A DNA stretch of 35,799 nucleotides from Actinomycetota bacterium (GTDB taxonomy: Bacteria > Actinomycetota > AC-67), in NCBI GenBank assembly GCA_005884515.1, contig VAWS01000061.1, positions 1 to 35,799 of the forward strand. Direction: 5' to 3'. Made by a program: the position numbers and the translations under genes. The notes below the pieces were generated by a model that saw only the letters and a list, made by a program, of their open reading frames with translations, made no database searches and was not told the DNA's origin. Shown one piece after another: positions 13,728-21,521 of the stretch (its first letter is position 1; each line of letters opens with the position of its first letter).

Positions 13728-15065
13728 ATGTCGATCGACATCCGGTACGCGCGCGTCGGCCAGCAGCATGTCGCCTATGCAGTCGTCGGCTCCGGCCCGC
13801 TCAATCTGGTCCTCGCCCCGCCCATCACGTCCAACATCGAGATCCAGTGGGACGACCCGTACTACCGGCGGTTCCTGGAGCGTCTCGGCACGTCCGCAAC
13901 GGTCGCCATCTTCGACAAGCGAGGGACCGGCCTCTCCGGACCGATCCTCAACACCGGTGTGCCGACGCTCGAGCAACGCATGGACGACATCAACGCCGTG
14001 ATGGACGCGCTCCATTGGGACAACGCGTCGTTGTTCGGATACGCAGAAGGCGGCTCGCTCTGCACGCTGTACGCTGCGTCGTTCCCGGAGCGGGTGCGTT
14101 CTCTGATCCTCTGTAACGCGGCAGCGCGACTCATGAGGGCGGACGACTATCCGTGGGGCTGGATACCTGAGGCCTCGCCGATGCACGACGCGGCGCCCGG
14201 ATGGGGCAAGCCGGACTTCCGTTTCTACGAGCGCTTCGCTCCCGGGATGCGATCGCACCCCGATTGGGAGGACTTCATCATGGGCCAGGCTCGCGAGCAG
14301 CGTCACGGCGCAAGTCCGGACATGTTCCTCGCGTTGCAGCGCGTCGCGACCGAGATCGACGTCCGAGACGTGCTTCCGTCCATCCAGTGCGCGACGCTGG
14401 TCATGCATCGCAAAGACAACGACATCCTCGACGTCCGCAACGGGCGATACCTCGCCGAGCACATCCCCGACGCGAAATACGTCGAGTTGCCCGGCGCCGA
14501 CCACTATCCATGGTTCGACGACCAGGACACGATCCTCGACCAGGTGCACGAGTTCCTGACCGGGCACCAGCCTGCGCCCGAGCTGGACCGGGTTCTGGCA
14601 ACGATCCTGTTCACCGACATCGTCGGGTCGACCGCGCGCGCGGCCGATATCGGTGACCACAAGTGGAAGGACCTTCTCGGCCAGCACCATTCGATCGTGC
14701 GCAAGGAGCTCTCGCGGTTCCGGGGTCGTGAAATCGACACGGCGGGAGACGGCTTCTTCGCAACCTTCGACGGCCCGGCTCGCGGCGTTCGGTGCGCGAT
14801 GTCGATCAGAGACTCGGTGCGTTCCGTAGGGCTGGAGATACGGGCGGGCCTTCACACCGGCGAATGCGAGATCATGGGCTCGAACGTCGGAGGTCTCGCG
14901 GTGCACATCGGCGCACGGGTAGCTGCGCGCGCCGATGCCAGCGAGGTGCTCGTGTCGAGCACGGTCAAGGACCTCGTCGCAGGCTCGGGCATCAGCTTCG
15001 AAGATCGAGGCACGCATCAGCTCAAGGGCGTTCCGGACGAGTGGCACATCTTCGCGGCGAAGTGA
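13728..15065 (+). CDS. Alpha/beta-hydrolase domain fused to class III adenylate/guanylate cyclase
   Basis: A 445-residue fusion known from actinobacteria. Residues 1-280 form an alpha/beta-hydrolase fold ('IFDKRGTGLS', 'RSLILCNAAARL', and a late 'GADHYPWF' with the usual histidine). Residues 288-445 form a class III cyclase: 'ATILFTDIVGSTARAADIGD' (metal Asp297), 'REIDTAGDGFFATFDGP' (Asp341), 'LHTGECE' and 'AVHIGARVAARA'. The nucleophile elbow reads G-Y-A-E-G-G (104-109), with alanine where the catalytic serine should be, so the hydrolase half is probably a ligand sensor controlling cyclic nucleotide production (inference). There is no membrane helix. A weak -10 (TACGCT, 13713-13718) lies nine bases before the ATG. 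Confidence 0.92.
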   Translation: MSIDIRYARVGQQHVAYAVVGSGPLNLVLAPPITSNIEIQWDDPYYRRFLERLGTSATVAIFDKRGTGLSGPILNTGVPTLEQRMDDINAVMDALHWDNASLFGYAEGGSLCTLYAASFPERVRSLILCNAAARLMRADDYPWGWIPEASPMHDAAPGWGKPDFRFYERFAPGMRSHPDWEDFIMGQAREQRHGASPDMFLALQRVATEIDVRDVLPSIQCATLVMHRKDNDILDVRNGRYLAEHIPDAKYVELPGADHYPWFDDQDTILDQVHEFLTGHQPAPELDRVLATILFTDIVGSTARAADIGDHKWKDLLGQHHSIVRKELSRFRGREIDTAGDGFFATFDGPARGVRCAMSIRDSVRSVGLEIRAGLHTGECEIMGSNVGGLAVHIGARVAARADASEVLVSSTVKDLVAGSGISFEDRGTHQLKGVPDEWHIFAAK

Positions 15066-15136
15066 ACCGGATACCGCACCTTCTCCTCGCCGCGGCCCAT
15101 CGGCGCTATCGTTGATGCGTAACGGGGGGTGTGGGC

Positions 15137-15505
15137 ATGAGGCTCGACGTCGGTGAGATGGTTAAGGGGATCCAGCAACGGATCCCATTCCTCGGTGCGC
15201 CGGAGCGCCTGATTTCGGAGCTCGTCGACATGCTCCGCGACGCGCACCGGATCATGCTGCGCCTCGAGGAGACGATGGATCGCTTCGACAAAATGGCGCA
15301 GAGCTGGGACGACCGCATCGCGAGCTTCGAGCTGTCGCCCGAGCGGCTGCTGCGCATGGAACAAGCGCTGTTCAACATCGAGCGGGGGATGATGGGAGTC
15401 GAAGCGAGCTTTGGCGCGTTGCCGCGCGCCGTGCGTACGCGGATCGATCGCGGGCGACGCCCCACCGCCGGCGAGACGCCGCCGGCGCCGCGGCCGCCGT
15501 ACTAG
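15137..15505 (+). CDS. Small helical/coiled-coil protein of unknown function
   Basis: A 122-residue protein, almost entirely helical by eye ('APERLISELVDMLRDAHRIMLRLEETMDRFDKMAQSWDDRIASFEL', 'RMEQALFNIERGMMGVEASF'), with heptad-like spacing that suggests a coiled coil, and a C-terminal Arg/Pro/Ala-rich tail. I do not recognise a family. The ATG at 15137 is preceded by GGGGGGT seven bases upstream; a GTG at 15131 is the other choice. Its stop overlaps the end of the convergent MerR gene by four bases. It follows the hydrolase-cyclase gene by 70 bases, and co-transcription is possible. Confidence 0.65.
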   Translation: MRLDVGEMVKGIQQRIPFLGAPERLISELVDMLRDAHRIMLRLEETMDRFDKMAQSWDDRIASFELSPERLLRMEQALFNIERGMMGVEASFGALPRAVRTRIDRGRRPTAGETPPAPRPPY

Positions 15506-16254
15506 CCCGCGGTGTCGCGCGCGCTTCCCTGATCGAGCGCGCGCTGGATGTGCTCCCCGAGCGTCTCTTGTGCGTGCCGTTCCATCGCGCGCGCGAGCTC
15601 CGCGTCGACGACCATCTCGGCGAGCGGCCGCAAGCGCCAGATCAGCTCGGCCAGCTTGGGGACGTCACCGGCGGGCGGAAGGTCGTCGCCGTACCGGTCG
15701 AAGATGTGCGTCGCAGTCATCTCGACGAAGCGGGCCGCGATGCGATCGACGTCTCGCCGCAGCCGACGGAGCTCCGCTCCTACGACGTCGAGCGGAATGC
15801 CGGCGGCGGCGAGCTCGGCCCCGGCGTGCAGCAGGCGCGGGCTGTTGACCTTAAAGCGCTCGCCGTCGACCTCGAGGATGCCCATCTCGACCGCATCAGT
15901 CAGCGCTTCGACGCTCGCCGCGGACCCGAACAGATCAAGTAGCTCCTCCGGCGACATGTACGTGGGGACCTCGTCGGACCACGGGCTCGACACCGCCTCC
16001 TCGAGGCCCATCAGCTGCCCGAGGTCGTGGCCTTGTTCCACACCGGCGATCAGCTCCGCGATGTTCGCCAAGCTGTATCCACGTTCGAGCAGCCTGCCGA
16101 TCAGCGTGAGCCGCGCGAGGTGCGCGTCGTCGTAGAAGCCCACGCGGCCTTCCCGCCGAGGTGGCGGCAACAGCCCACGATCTTGATACGCGCGAACATT
16201 ACGAACGGTGGTCCCGGCCGCGCGGGCGAGCTCGTCGACGCGATAGTCGGCCAT
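15502..16254 (-). CDS. MerR family transcriptional regulator
   Basis: A 250-residue MerR-type regulator. The N-terminus 'YRVDELARAAGTTVRNVRAYQDRGLLPPPRREGRVGFYDDAHLARLTLIGRLLERGYSLANI' is the classic winged helix with the Y-x-D-R-G-L-L-P-P motif. The long C-terminal part (about residues 80-250) contains a predicted helical effector domain without cysteine metal ligands, so it is not a metal sensor. The ATG at 16254 is preferred over the GTG at 16278, which lies in a 14-bp tandem repeat. It is the last gene of the M24/AurF/EphD operon and may regulate it. Confidence 0.9.
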   Translation of the reverse strand: MADYRVDELARAAGTTVRNVRAYQDRGLLPPPRREGRVGFYDDAHLARLTLIGRLLERGYSLANIAELIAGVEQGHDLGQLMGLEEAVSSPWSDEVPTYMSPEELLDLFGSAASVEALTDAVEMGILEVDGERFKVNSPRLLHAGAELAAAGIPLDVVGAELRRLRRDVDRIAARFVEMTATHIFDRYGDDLPPAGDVPKLAELIWRLRPLAEMVVDAELARAMERHAQETLGEHIQRALDQGSARDTAG

Positions 16255-16282
16255 CAGCCCACACCCATCAGCCCACACCCAT
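16255..16282. repeat. Tandem 14-bp direct repeat at the EphD/MerR junction
   Basis: CAGCCCACACCCAT occurs twice without a gap (16255-16268 and 16269-16282). Read on the minus strand each unit is ATGGGTGTGGGCTG, so the EphD stop and the MerR start are separated by three TGATG stop/start overlaps phased 14 bases apart. Confidence 0.8.
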
Positions 16283-17967
16283 CAGCGTGGCGTCGAGTCG
16301 ACGCGCGCGAGCAGCCGCATGACGCGAGGCGACAGCCGCGAGAGGAACCGAAGCGCTTTCGCTTCGGGTGCGACCGGCACGACGGCGATGTTCTCGCGCA
16401 CCGCACGCACGATCTCCGTCGCAACGCGATCGGGCGTGAAGTTCCGAAGCTGATAGATGCGGATCGCCGCCCGGCGCTGCTTCTCTTGCTCCTCGCGCGG
16501 GAGTCCGACGAAGCTGCTCGTTCGCGTGATCGACGTGTTGATAAGGCCGGGGCAGATCGCGGAAACGCCGATCCCCTTGTTCGAAAGCTCCGCGCGCAGG
16601 CACTCGCTCAGCATCAAGACCGCGGCTTTCGACGTGCTGTACGCCGGGAGCGTGCGGGAGGGGAAGAACGCGGCGGCGGAAGCGACGTTCACGATGTGCC
16701 CTCTTTCGCCGCGGTCGACCATCTGCTGTGCGAACAGCTTCGAGCCGTGGATCACACCCCAGAGGTTCACGTCGAGCACGCGACGCCAGTCGTCGAAGTC
16801 GTGGTCGAGGAACGGACCGGCGACGCCGATGCCGGCGTTGTTTACGATGATGTCGGGAACCCCGTGCTCGGTTTCGACGGCTTTCGCGAACCGCTCCATC
16901 GACTGCTGGTCGGAGACGTCGACCTCGAAGGCGAACGCGTTCGTTCCCAGCAGGCGCGCGAGGTCGGCGGTCCGCTCCGCCGCAGCCGCGTTGATGTCCG
17001 CGATAACGACTTCCGCGCCGCGTTCGGCGAACGCGAGCGCGGTCGCTCTGCCGATGCCGCTCCCCGCGCCGGTGATGACGACGAGGTTCCCTTCGAGCGG
17101 CTTCCGCTTCGCGCCCACGCGCGCGCGCTGGAGCGAGCGAGCCGGCGGCGCCCCTTCGACGTGGTCGACCAGCTCGGCGATCCAGCGCGCGACGAGGTCA
17201 GGGTGTGAGCGCTGGACCCAGTGGCCGGCGCGCACCCGTCGCCGCCAAAGGTTCGGCGAGATGTGCTCGATGCCGTCGAGCAAGGCAGGCGATACGAACG
17301 GATCGCGCGTCGGGATCACGACCTGGACGGGAAGATCGGTGTGCCCGTCTCGCGGGTTCAGCAAGCGAGAGCGCATGCTCTGCCGGTACATTCCGACGCC
17401 GTTACGCACGGTCCGTGGATCGAGACCGCGGCGTGGCGCCAGCCTCGCGACGACGCGTCCCGCCCCGGGGATGTCGAACGCCGCGATGTACCACGATCCG
17501 GCCATCTGACGGAGGAGCTGTCCGATCCGGCCCGCGCGCAGCTTCCGGCGGAGCCATCTGCCCGCGTGATCAAGGCTCGGGCCCGAGATCGACGTGAACG
17601 ATGCGATGCGGCCGCTCAAGCGAGACGTGGTCACCGCTTCCCAGCCCTGGATCGAGCCCCAATCGTGACCGACGAGGTGGACGGGCTTGCTCGGGCTGAC
17701 GGCGTCGATCACCGCTCCGAGGTCGCCCACAAGGTGCTCGAGCGAGTACGCATTCGGACCGCGGGGGGTCGACGACGCGCCGGCGCCGCGCACGTCATAG
17801 CTCACGACGTGATAGCGCGGTTCCAGCCGCTCGAACACCGGAACCCACATAGCTGATGTGTCCGGGTAACCGTGGACGAGGACGACGGTCGGACGGTCGG
17901 GGTCGCCCGCTTCGCGGATGGCCAGCTCGACGTCGCCGGAACGGACGCGACGTTCGGTCGCCAACAT
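16282..17967 (-). CDS. ephD: EphD-like alpha/beta-hydrolase (epoxide hydrolase) - SDR fusion
   Basis: A 561-residue two-domain enzyme. Residues 1-275 are an epoxide-hydrolase-type alpha/beta hydrolase: the oxyanion motif HGYP (32-35), and the nucleophile elbow HDWGS with Asp102, the residue expected for epoxide or dehalogenase chemistry. Residues 295-561 are a classical SDR with 'TGAGSGIGRA', 'NNAGIG', 'NVASAAA' and the catalytic YSTSK. This architecture is that of mycobacterial EphD (Rv2214c), linked in the literature to oxygenated mycolic acid metabolism. This organism is not shown to make mycolates, so the substrate is left open. Its ATG overlaps the AurF-like stop (TGATG), so both are coupled. 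Confidence 0.9.
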   Translation of the reverse strand: MLATERRVRSGDVELAIREAGDPDRPTVVLVHGYPDTSAMWVPVFERLEPRYHVVSYDVRGAGASSTPRGPNAYSLEHLVGDLGAVIDAVSPSKPVHLVGHDWGSIQGWEAVTTSRLSGRIASFTSISGPSLDHAGRWLRRKLRAGRIGQLLRQMAGSWYIAAFDIPGAGRVVARLAPRRGLDPRTVRNGVGMYRQSMRSRLLNPRDGHTDLPVQVVIPTRDPFVSPALLDGIEHISPNLWRRRVRAGHWVQRSHPDLVARWIAELVDHVEGAPPARSLQRARVGAKRKPLEGNLVVITGAGSGIGRATALAFAERGAEVVIADINAAAAERTADLARLLGTNAFAFEVDVSDQQSMERFAKAVETEHGVPDIIVNNAGIGVAGPFLDHDFDDWRRVLDVNLWGVIHGSKLFAQQMVDRGERGHIVNVASAAAFFPSRTLPAYSTSKAAVLMLSECLRAELSNKGIGVSAICPGLINTSITRTSSFVGLPREEQEKQRRAAIRIYQLRNFTPDRVATEIVRAVRENIAVVPVAPEAKALRFLSRLSPRVMRLLARVDSTPR

Positions 17968-18959
17968 CAGGCTGCCGCTTGGGCCGGCTCGTCCCAGATC
18001 CGATACGCCTTCCAGATCTGTTTCGTGAAGCCGTCGACCAGACCCAGCTCAACCGCGAGATTGCGAACCTTGGCGAGTGATGCCTTCACCTCGGCCCGCG
18101 CGCGCGGATTGTGCCGGTAGGCCTCGTCCATGACTTCGGAAGGGATGTTGAAGTGCCGCACCATCGCGCGCGACGGCGCTAGCATGATGCGCGACATCTG
18201 TCCCAGGATCATCGGGATCGCAACGCGCAGGATCCGCTTCCGGATGAAGCCGATCTGCGGCAAGCGGCGGCGTAGGTAAGAGCGCGCGAACGACAGATGA
18301 CGCGCTTCTTCCGCGACGTGGATGCGCATGATCCGCTCAGCCAGCGGATGGATGTTCTCGTCTTCGGCGAGCATCCTTCTCTGCACGTAGTCGATCGGAT
18401 CCTCACCGCCCAGGACGAAGAAGAAAAAAAGCTCCGGGAAGAACCGGCCGAGCATGGGCACGAACTGCGCCGTCAGACGGAGGATGGCAGGAAGACCGGG
18501 GATATCGAATCCGGTGCGGTTCACCAGCTCTTGGAACATCATCCCGTGATGGCCTTCTTCGATCGCCTCGTGGTAGGCATACCTGAACTCAGCAGAGCCG
18601 TTCGGGAGCTTGAACGCGTACGTGTACAACCCACGGTTGAGCAGGTTCTCGAACTGCACGCCGACCTTCGCCGCGTTCGCGAACCGATACAGGCCGATCC
18701 CGGAGCGGACCTCTTGCGACTGCGCCTTGTACCAGGGGTGCCCGCCGAGTGAGTCGATCGCGGGAACCTCCCACCGCGGATCGCTGAGATCGATCTTCAT
18801 TACGGGGTCGTCCCACTCGATGTCGATGTAGGGCTCCCAATGTTTCTCGACCGAGGCCTTCGAAAGCCGCTCGACGAGCCGCAGGTAGGCTTGCTCGTCC
18901 TTGGGCGTTTCGCGAACCTCTTGATCGACTGTCTTCGACACAGCCGTCTTAGACACCAT
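17967..18959 (-). CDS. AurF-like diiron oxygenase
   Basis: A 330-residue helical protein with ferritin-like diiron ligands in the AurF arrangement: E104 ('VQFENLLN'), E135/H138 in 'EAIEEGHHGMMFQE', a Glu near 186, and H214/E218/H221 in 'RIHVAEEARHLSFARS'. The H-x3-E-x2-H spacing matches AurF, the p-aminobenzoate N-oxygenase. AurF homologues oxidise amines or hydroxylate lipids, and many actinobacterial copies have no known substrate. It overlaps the M24-like gene by 11 bases and the EphD-like gene by one, so all three are co-expressed. A role as an oxygenase acting before the EphD-like enzyme is plausible inference. Confidence 0.88.
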   Translation of the reverse strand: MVSKTAVSKTVDQEVRETPKDEQAYLRLVERLSKASVEKHWEPYIDIEWDDPVMKIDLSDPRWEVPAIDSLGGHPWYKAQSQEVRSGIGLYRFANAAKVGVQFENLLNRGLYTYAFKLPNGSAEFRYAYHEAIEEGHHGMMFQELVNRTGFDIPGLPAILRLTAQFVPMLGRFFPELFFFFVLGGEDPIDYVQRRMLAEDENIHPLAERIMRIHVAEEARHLSFARSYLRRRLPQIGFIRKRILRVAIPMILGQMSRIMLAPSRAMVRHFNIPSEVMDEAYRHNPRARAEVKASLAKVRNLAVELGLVDGFTKQIWKAYRIWDEPAQAAA

Positions 18960-19806
18960 CGCGCGCCACCACCCTTTCTGCGCGCGCCCAGCGGCGCACG
19001 TGCGGGAGATCGTCGTCCAGCCAGTACGCGTCGTCGTCGGTGACGACGAGCAACTCTTCGAACTTCACACCGACGCCGTGGAACCCGAGGTGCGGCTCGA
19101 TCGCCCACATGCCGGGGACCGGCGCGTGGTCCGACCGATGCCCGCCGTTCCACAGCGGCGACCATCCTTCGCTCAATCCGACCATCAGGCTGCGTCCGAG
19201 TCGCCGCAGCGTTCGGTTCCCGAAGCCGGCCACAACGGTGCGCGGGCCCGGGCCCTCGATGTGCCAGACCTGATGTGCGAGCACCTTGCCGGGATACGTG
19301 TGGTGCGCCGGCTCGTAGCCGTGCCGCGCGGCGAGCGCGTCGACGTCCTCGTAGATCTGGCTCAGCTTCTTGCGCGCGCGCACCCCGTCGAGCACGAGAC
19401 CGCGATACTCCTCGAGGTCGGCGATCATCCGGTCGAATATCGCGTTCTCTCCGTCGCACCCGGCGTAGCCGATGTCCGCCGTGAAGCCGCCCACGATCGG
19501 CGCGACGTCCAGGATGTACGGCATCCCCTCCTCGAGCGGCCTGCTCGACGGGAAGAACTTCAGCGGATTGCGCATGCCGCGCAGCGTCGTCCGATCCCCG
19601 AACCACGCGAACGGGACGTGGAACCAATCGTCCGCGCCGTTTTCACGGAGCAGCCGCCCCAGGTGGGCTGAAGCCTGCCGCTCCGTGACGCCGGGCGTGA
19701 GGGACCGGGCAACCTCCTCAGCGCAGCGGTACGCGAGGGCCTGGACGGCACGGAACCGCTCGAGGTCGGCCGGCCCGATGGGCGTCTGCGCGCGCGCTGA
19801 ACTCAT
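18949..19806 (-). CDS. M24 family metallopeptidase (pita-bread fold)
   Basis: A 285-residue protein of the methionine aminopeptidase/aminopeptidase P/creatinase superfamily. The five-ligand dimetal site appears intact: D100 in 'YILDVAPI', D111 in 'FTADIGYAG', a histidine near 178-182, E237 in 'MWAIEPHLGFHGVGVKFEE' and E250. It lacks an N-terminal creatinase domain, so it is a short M24 form. Substrates of this group include X-Pro peptides, creatine and other C-N compounds, so peptide specificity is not assured. The start at 19806 is set by a promoter with its -10 eight bases upstream; the ATG at 19824 lies before the transcription start. It is the first gene of the AurF/EphD/MerR operon. Confidence 0.85.
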   Translation of the reverse strand: MSSARAQTPIGPADLERFRAVQALAYRCAEEVARSLTPGVTERQASAHLGRLLRENGADDWFHVPFAWFGDRTTLRGMRNPLKFFPSSRPLEEGMPYILDVAPIVGGFTADIGYAGCDGENAIFDRMIADLEEYRGLVLDGVRARKKLSQIYEDVDALAARHGYEPAHHTYPGKVLAHQVWHIEGPGPRTVVAGFGNRTLRRLGRSLMVGLSEGWSPLWNGGHRSDHAPVPGMWAIEPHLGFHGVGVKFEELLVVTDDDAYWLDDDLPHVRRWARAERVVARDGV

Positions 19807-19814
19807 CAGGTGGG

Positions 19815-19843
19815 AATGTACCATTGCACGATGGCACGGTCAA
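19815..19843 (-). promoter_or_regulatory. Promoter of the M24/AurF/EphD/MerR operon (leaderless)
   Basis: On the minus strand there is -35 TTGACC (19843-19838), a 17-base spacer and -10 TACATT (19820-19815), then eight bases to the ATG at 19806. This is a near-ideal housekeeping promoter and implies a leaderless mRNA. Confidence 0.65.
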
Positions 19844-19867
19844 AGATTGGTCCTGACCAGGGATTTC

Positions 19868-20023
19868 CTACGGAGCCGGCGGCTCCTCGGCCCGAGGATT
19901 CGCCCTCGCCTGCTCGTCGCGCGCGTCCTCGAACGCTTGCTTGATCGTGCGGTACTTCCCGTACAGAGCGAGCAACAGATACCCGCCCGCGCAGACGAGG
20001 ATCACGATCCATCCGGCGTTCAT
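19868..20023 (-). CDS. Small single-helix membrane protein
   Basis: A 51-residue protein: 'MNAGWIVILVCAGGYLLLALYGKYR' (one transmembrane helix at about 4-22), followed by a charged cytoplasmic tail 'TIKQAFEDARDEQARANPRAEEPPAP'. Its ATG overlaps the stop of the upstream universal stress protein, which argues that it is a real translated gene. The 163-residue frame in the track runs through that gene in another frame and is false. No family recognised; a membrane partner or modulator of the stress protein is possible. Confidence 0.65.
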   Translation of the reverse strand: MNAGWIVILVCAGGYLLLALYGKYRTIKQAFEDARDEQARANPRAEEPPAP

Positions 20024-20469
20024 GGGTACGTCTTCACGATCAGCACGTCGCAGGGCGCGTGGTGCGAGATCACGTTGGGCACGCTGCCGAGCAAGAAGCG
20101 CGACGGCCCTTCCATCCCCCGGTTTCCGACGACGATCAGGTCGGCGTCCTCGAGCTCGGCCACCTTCAGGATCGTGTCGGCGGGGTCGCCCTGCTCGACT
20201 CGGGTGCGCGCGTCGACGCCCATCTCTTTCGCGACCGCAACACCGCGCTCGACGGCGCCTTCTGCCGGCGAGGCGGGACCCAGGCGCCACGCGAACTCGT
20301 CGGGGGCTTGCTCCTTCCACTGCTCGACGGTCACGGGGTCGACCGGCCGGTACACGCACATGATGACGAGCTCAGCCCCGTATGCCTTCGCGACGGTGGC
20401 AGCGTGACGCACGCCCTCGAGCGAGGGCGGCGAGCCGTCCGTTCCCGTGAGGATCCGCTTGTAGCTCAT
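20020..20469 (-). CDS. Universal stress protein (single domain)
   Basis: A 149-residue USP: 'YKRILTGTDGSPPSLEGVRHAATVAKAYGAELVIMCVY' at the start, then the ATP-binding motif G-N-R-G-(9)-G-S ('GNRGMEGPSRFLLGSVPNVISHHAPCDVLIV') near the end. It is thus an ATP-binding USP like the two domains of the Rieske fusion at 4067. The ATG at 20469 has GGAG close upstream and lies eight bases after the MpaB-type gene. It overlaps the start of the small membrane protein by four bases, so three genes form a short operon. USPs in actinobacteria respond to hypoxia or other stress; regulation is not visible here. Confidence 0.9.
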   Translation of the reverse strand: MSYKRILTGTDGSPPSLEGVRHAATVAKAYGAELVIMCVYRPVDPVTVEQWKEQAPDEFAWRLGPASPAEGAVERGVAVAKEMGVDARTRVEQGDPADTILKVAELEDADLIVVGNRGMEGPSRFLLGSVPNVISHHAPCDVLIVKTYP

Positions 20470-20476
20470 GGCTCCA

Positions 20477-21355
20477 TCATGCAACACGCGGACCCGACGC
20501 GTCTCTCGCCTTCGCGCGAGCACCCCGCCGGAGCGCGCGCACATCGCCGCCGAACAAGACCTCCATCAGATCGCGCACCCCGGGCATCACCAGTGCCCGT
20601 GCGATCGAGCGGCCGGCCGGGACGCTTGCAACATCGAGCGCGCGCGGCTGTGCCATGCCCATGATCGACCGTAGGTCGCGCGGGATGATCGCGACGGCCA
20701 GCCGCACGAGCATCGAGTACGGCACGACGAATGGAAGCAGCTCGGTCGGGAACGTCGGGTGCAGCACGAAGTCGATGAGCTCGCGGCCGTACGCGCCGAC
20801 GCACAGCTGCGGTCGCATCGTCGCCCAGTAGTCGCGGAGATCGGCAACCGACGCCGGAACCCGCTCGGCCGGGACGCCGATCATCGTCGCTGCGGCAACC
20901 CCTTCGGCGAGGTATCGGTCTTGCTCTTGTTCGGTGAGTCGCCCGGCGTAGGCACGGTACGCCGCCATGTACGAGTGCCACGCCACCGAATGCACCCACA
21001 CCTGCTCGTCGACGTTCGCAGCGTCGTACTGCTTGCCCGTGACCGGGTCGATTCCTTTAACCCGCCGGTGCGCGCGCACCACCATCGCCGCCGCCTGTCG
21101 AGCAGCCTCTCGGTCGCCGAACACCGTCGCGTTGACGTATCGAGAAGTCGTGCGGAGCCGGTCGACGGGTCTGTTCCGATAGTCGCTGTGCTCGACGGTG
21201 CCCGCCGCAACGAGCGGGTGGAGCGCGCCGATGATAAGCGATCGCAACCCGCCGACGAACGCCATGGGGTGACCGACGACACGCCATGCGACCGAGGATG
21301 GACCGAACAAGCCATCGTCGCGCGCAACCGCGAGGACCGACGTGGAGGTGGCCAC
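20477..21355 (-). CDS. MpaB/DUF2236 family oxygenase (latex-clearing-protein-like)
   Basis: A 292-residue protein of the family shared by mpaB oxygenases and the rubber oxygenase catalytic domain (DUF2236), b-type haem proteins that cleave or oxidise hydrophobic chains. Landmarks are 'FGPSSVAWRVVGHPMAFVGGLRSLIIGALHPLVAAGTVEHSDYRNRP' at the start, 'VWVHSVAWHSYMAAY' (with conserved histidines expected to hold haem) and a long helical C-terminus. The start is GTG 21355, eight bases after a -10 box. The in-frame ATG at 21364 overlaps that box, and the 339-residue track version is too long. It heads an operon with a USP and a small membrane protein and is divergent from the mce operon. Confidence 0.85.
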   Translation of the reverse strand: MATSTSVLAVARDDGLFGPSSVAWRVVGHPMAFVGGLRSLIIGALHPLVAAGTVEHSDYRNRPVDRLRTTSRYVNATVFGDREAARQAAAMVVRAHRRVKGIDPVTGKQYDAANVDEQVWVHSVAWHSYMAAYRAYAGRLTEQEQDRYLAEGVAAATMIGVPAERVPASVADLRDYWATMRPQLCVGAYGRELIDFVLHPTFPTELLPFVVPYSMLVRLAVAIIPRDLRSIMGMAQPRALDVASVPAGRSIARALVMPGVRDLMEVLFGGDVRALRRGARAKARDASGPRVA

Positions 21356-21363
21356 GGCTCTCA

Positions 21364-21393
21364 TTATGTTTGGTCGCGAACGGATGTGTCCAT
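21364..21393 (-). promoter_or_regulatory. Promoter of the MpaB-type oxygenase operon (leaderless)
   Basis: On the minus strand there is a -35-like TGGACA about 18 bases upstream of the -10 CATAAT (21369-21364), then eight bases to the GTG start at 21355. Spacing implies a leaderless mRNA. Confidence 0.5.
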
Positions 21394-21521
21394 CGCGCGC
21401 AGCCGCAACCGACCCGAAGCGATATTGACTCCGCGGAGGCACGCAAGAGAGACTGTTGCCCCCGAGGCGGTGGGCGCCTGACCGGGTAGATCGCAAAGCG
21501 CAGTCGTTGCATGGAGGCGAG

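Noticed and set aside
13452-15047. 531-residue minus-strand ORF opposite the hydrolase-cyclase gene
   Set aside because: Arg/Val-rich translation without recognisable domains, fully antisense to a gene with clear hydrolase and cyclase motifs; typical shadow ORF of GC-rich DNA.
21424-21455. Possible promoter for the mce operon (TTGACT with a weak GAGACT -10)
   Set aside because: The -10 match is poor and no other feature supports it; the mce promoter was left unassigned.
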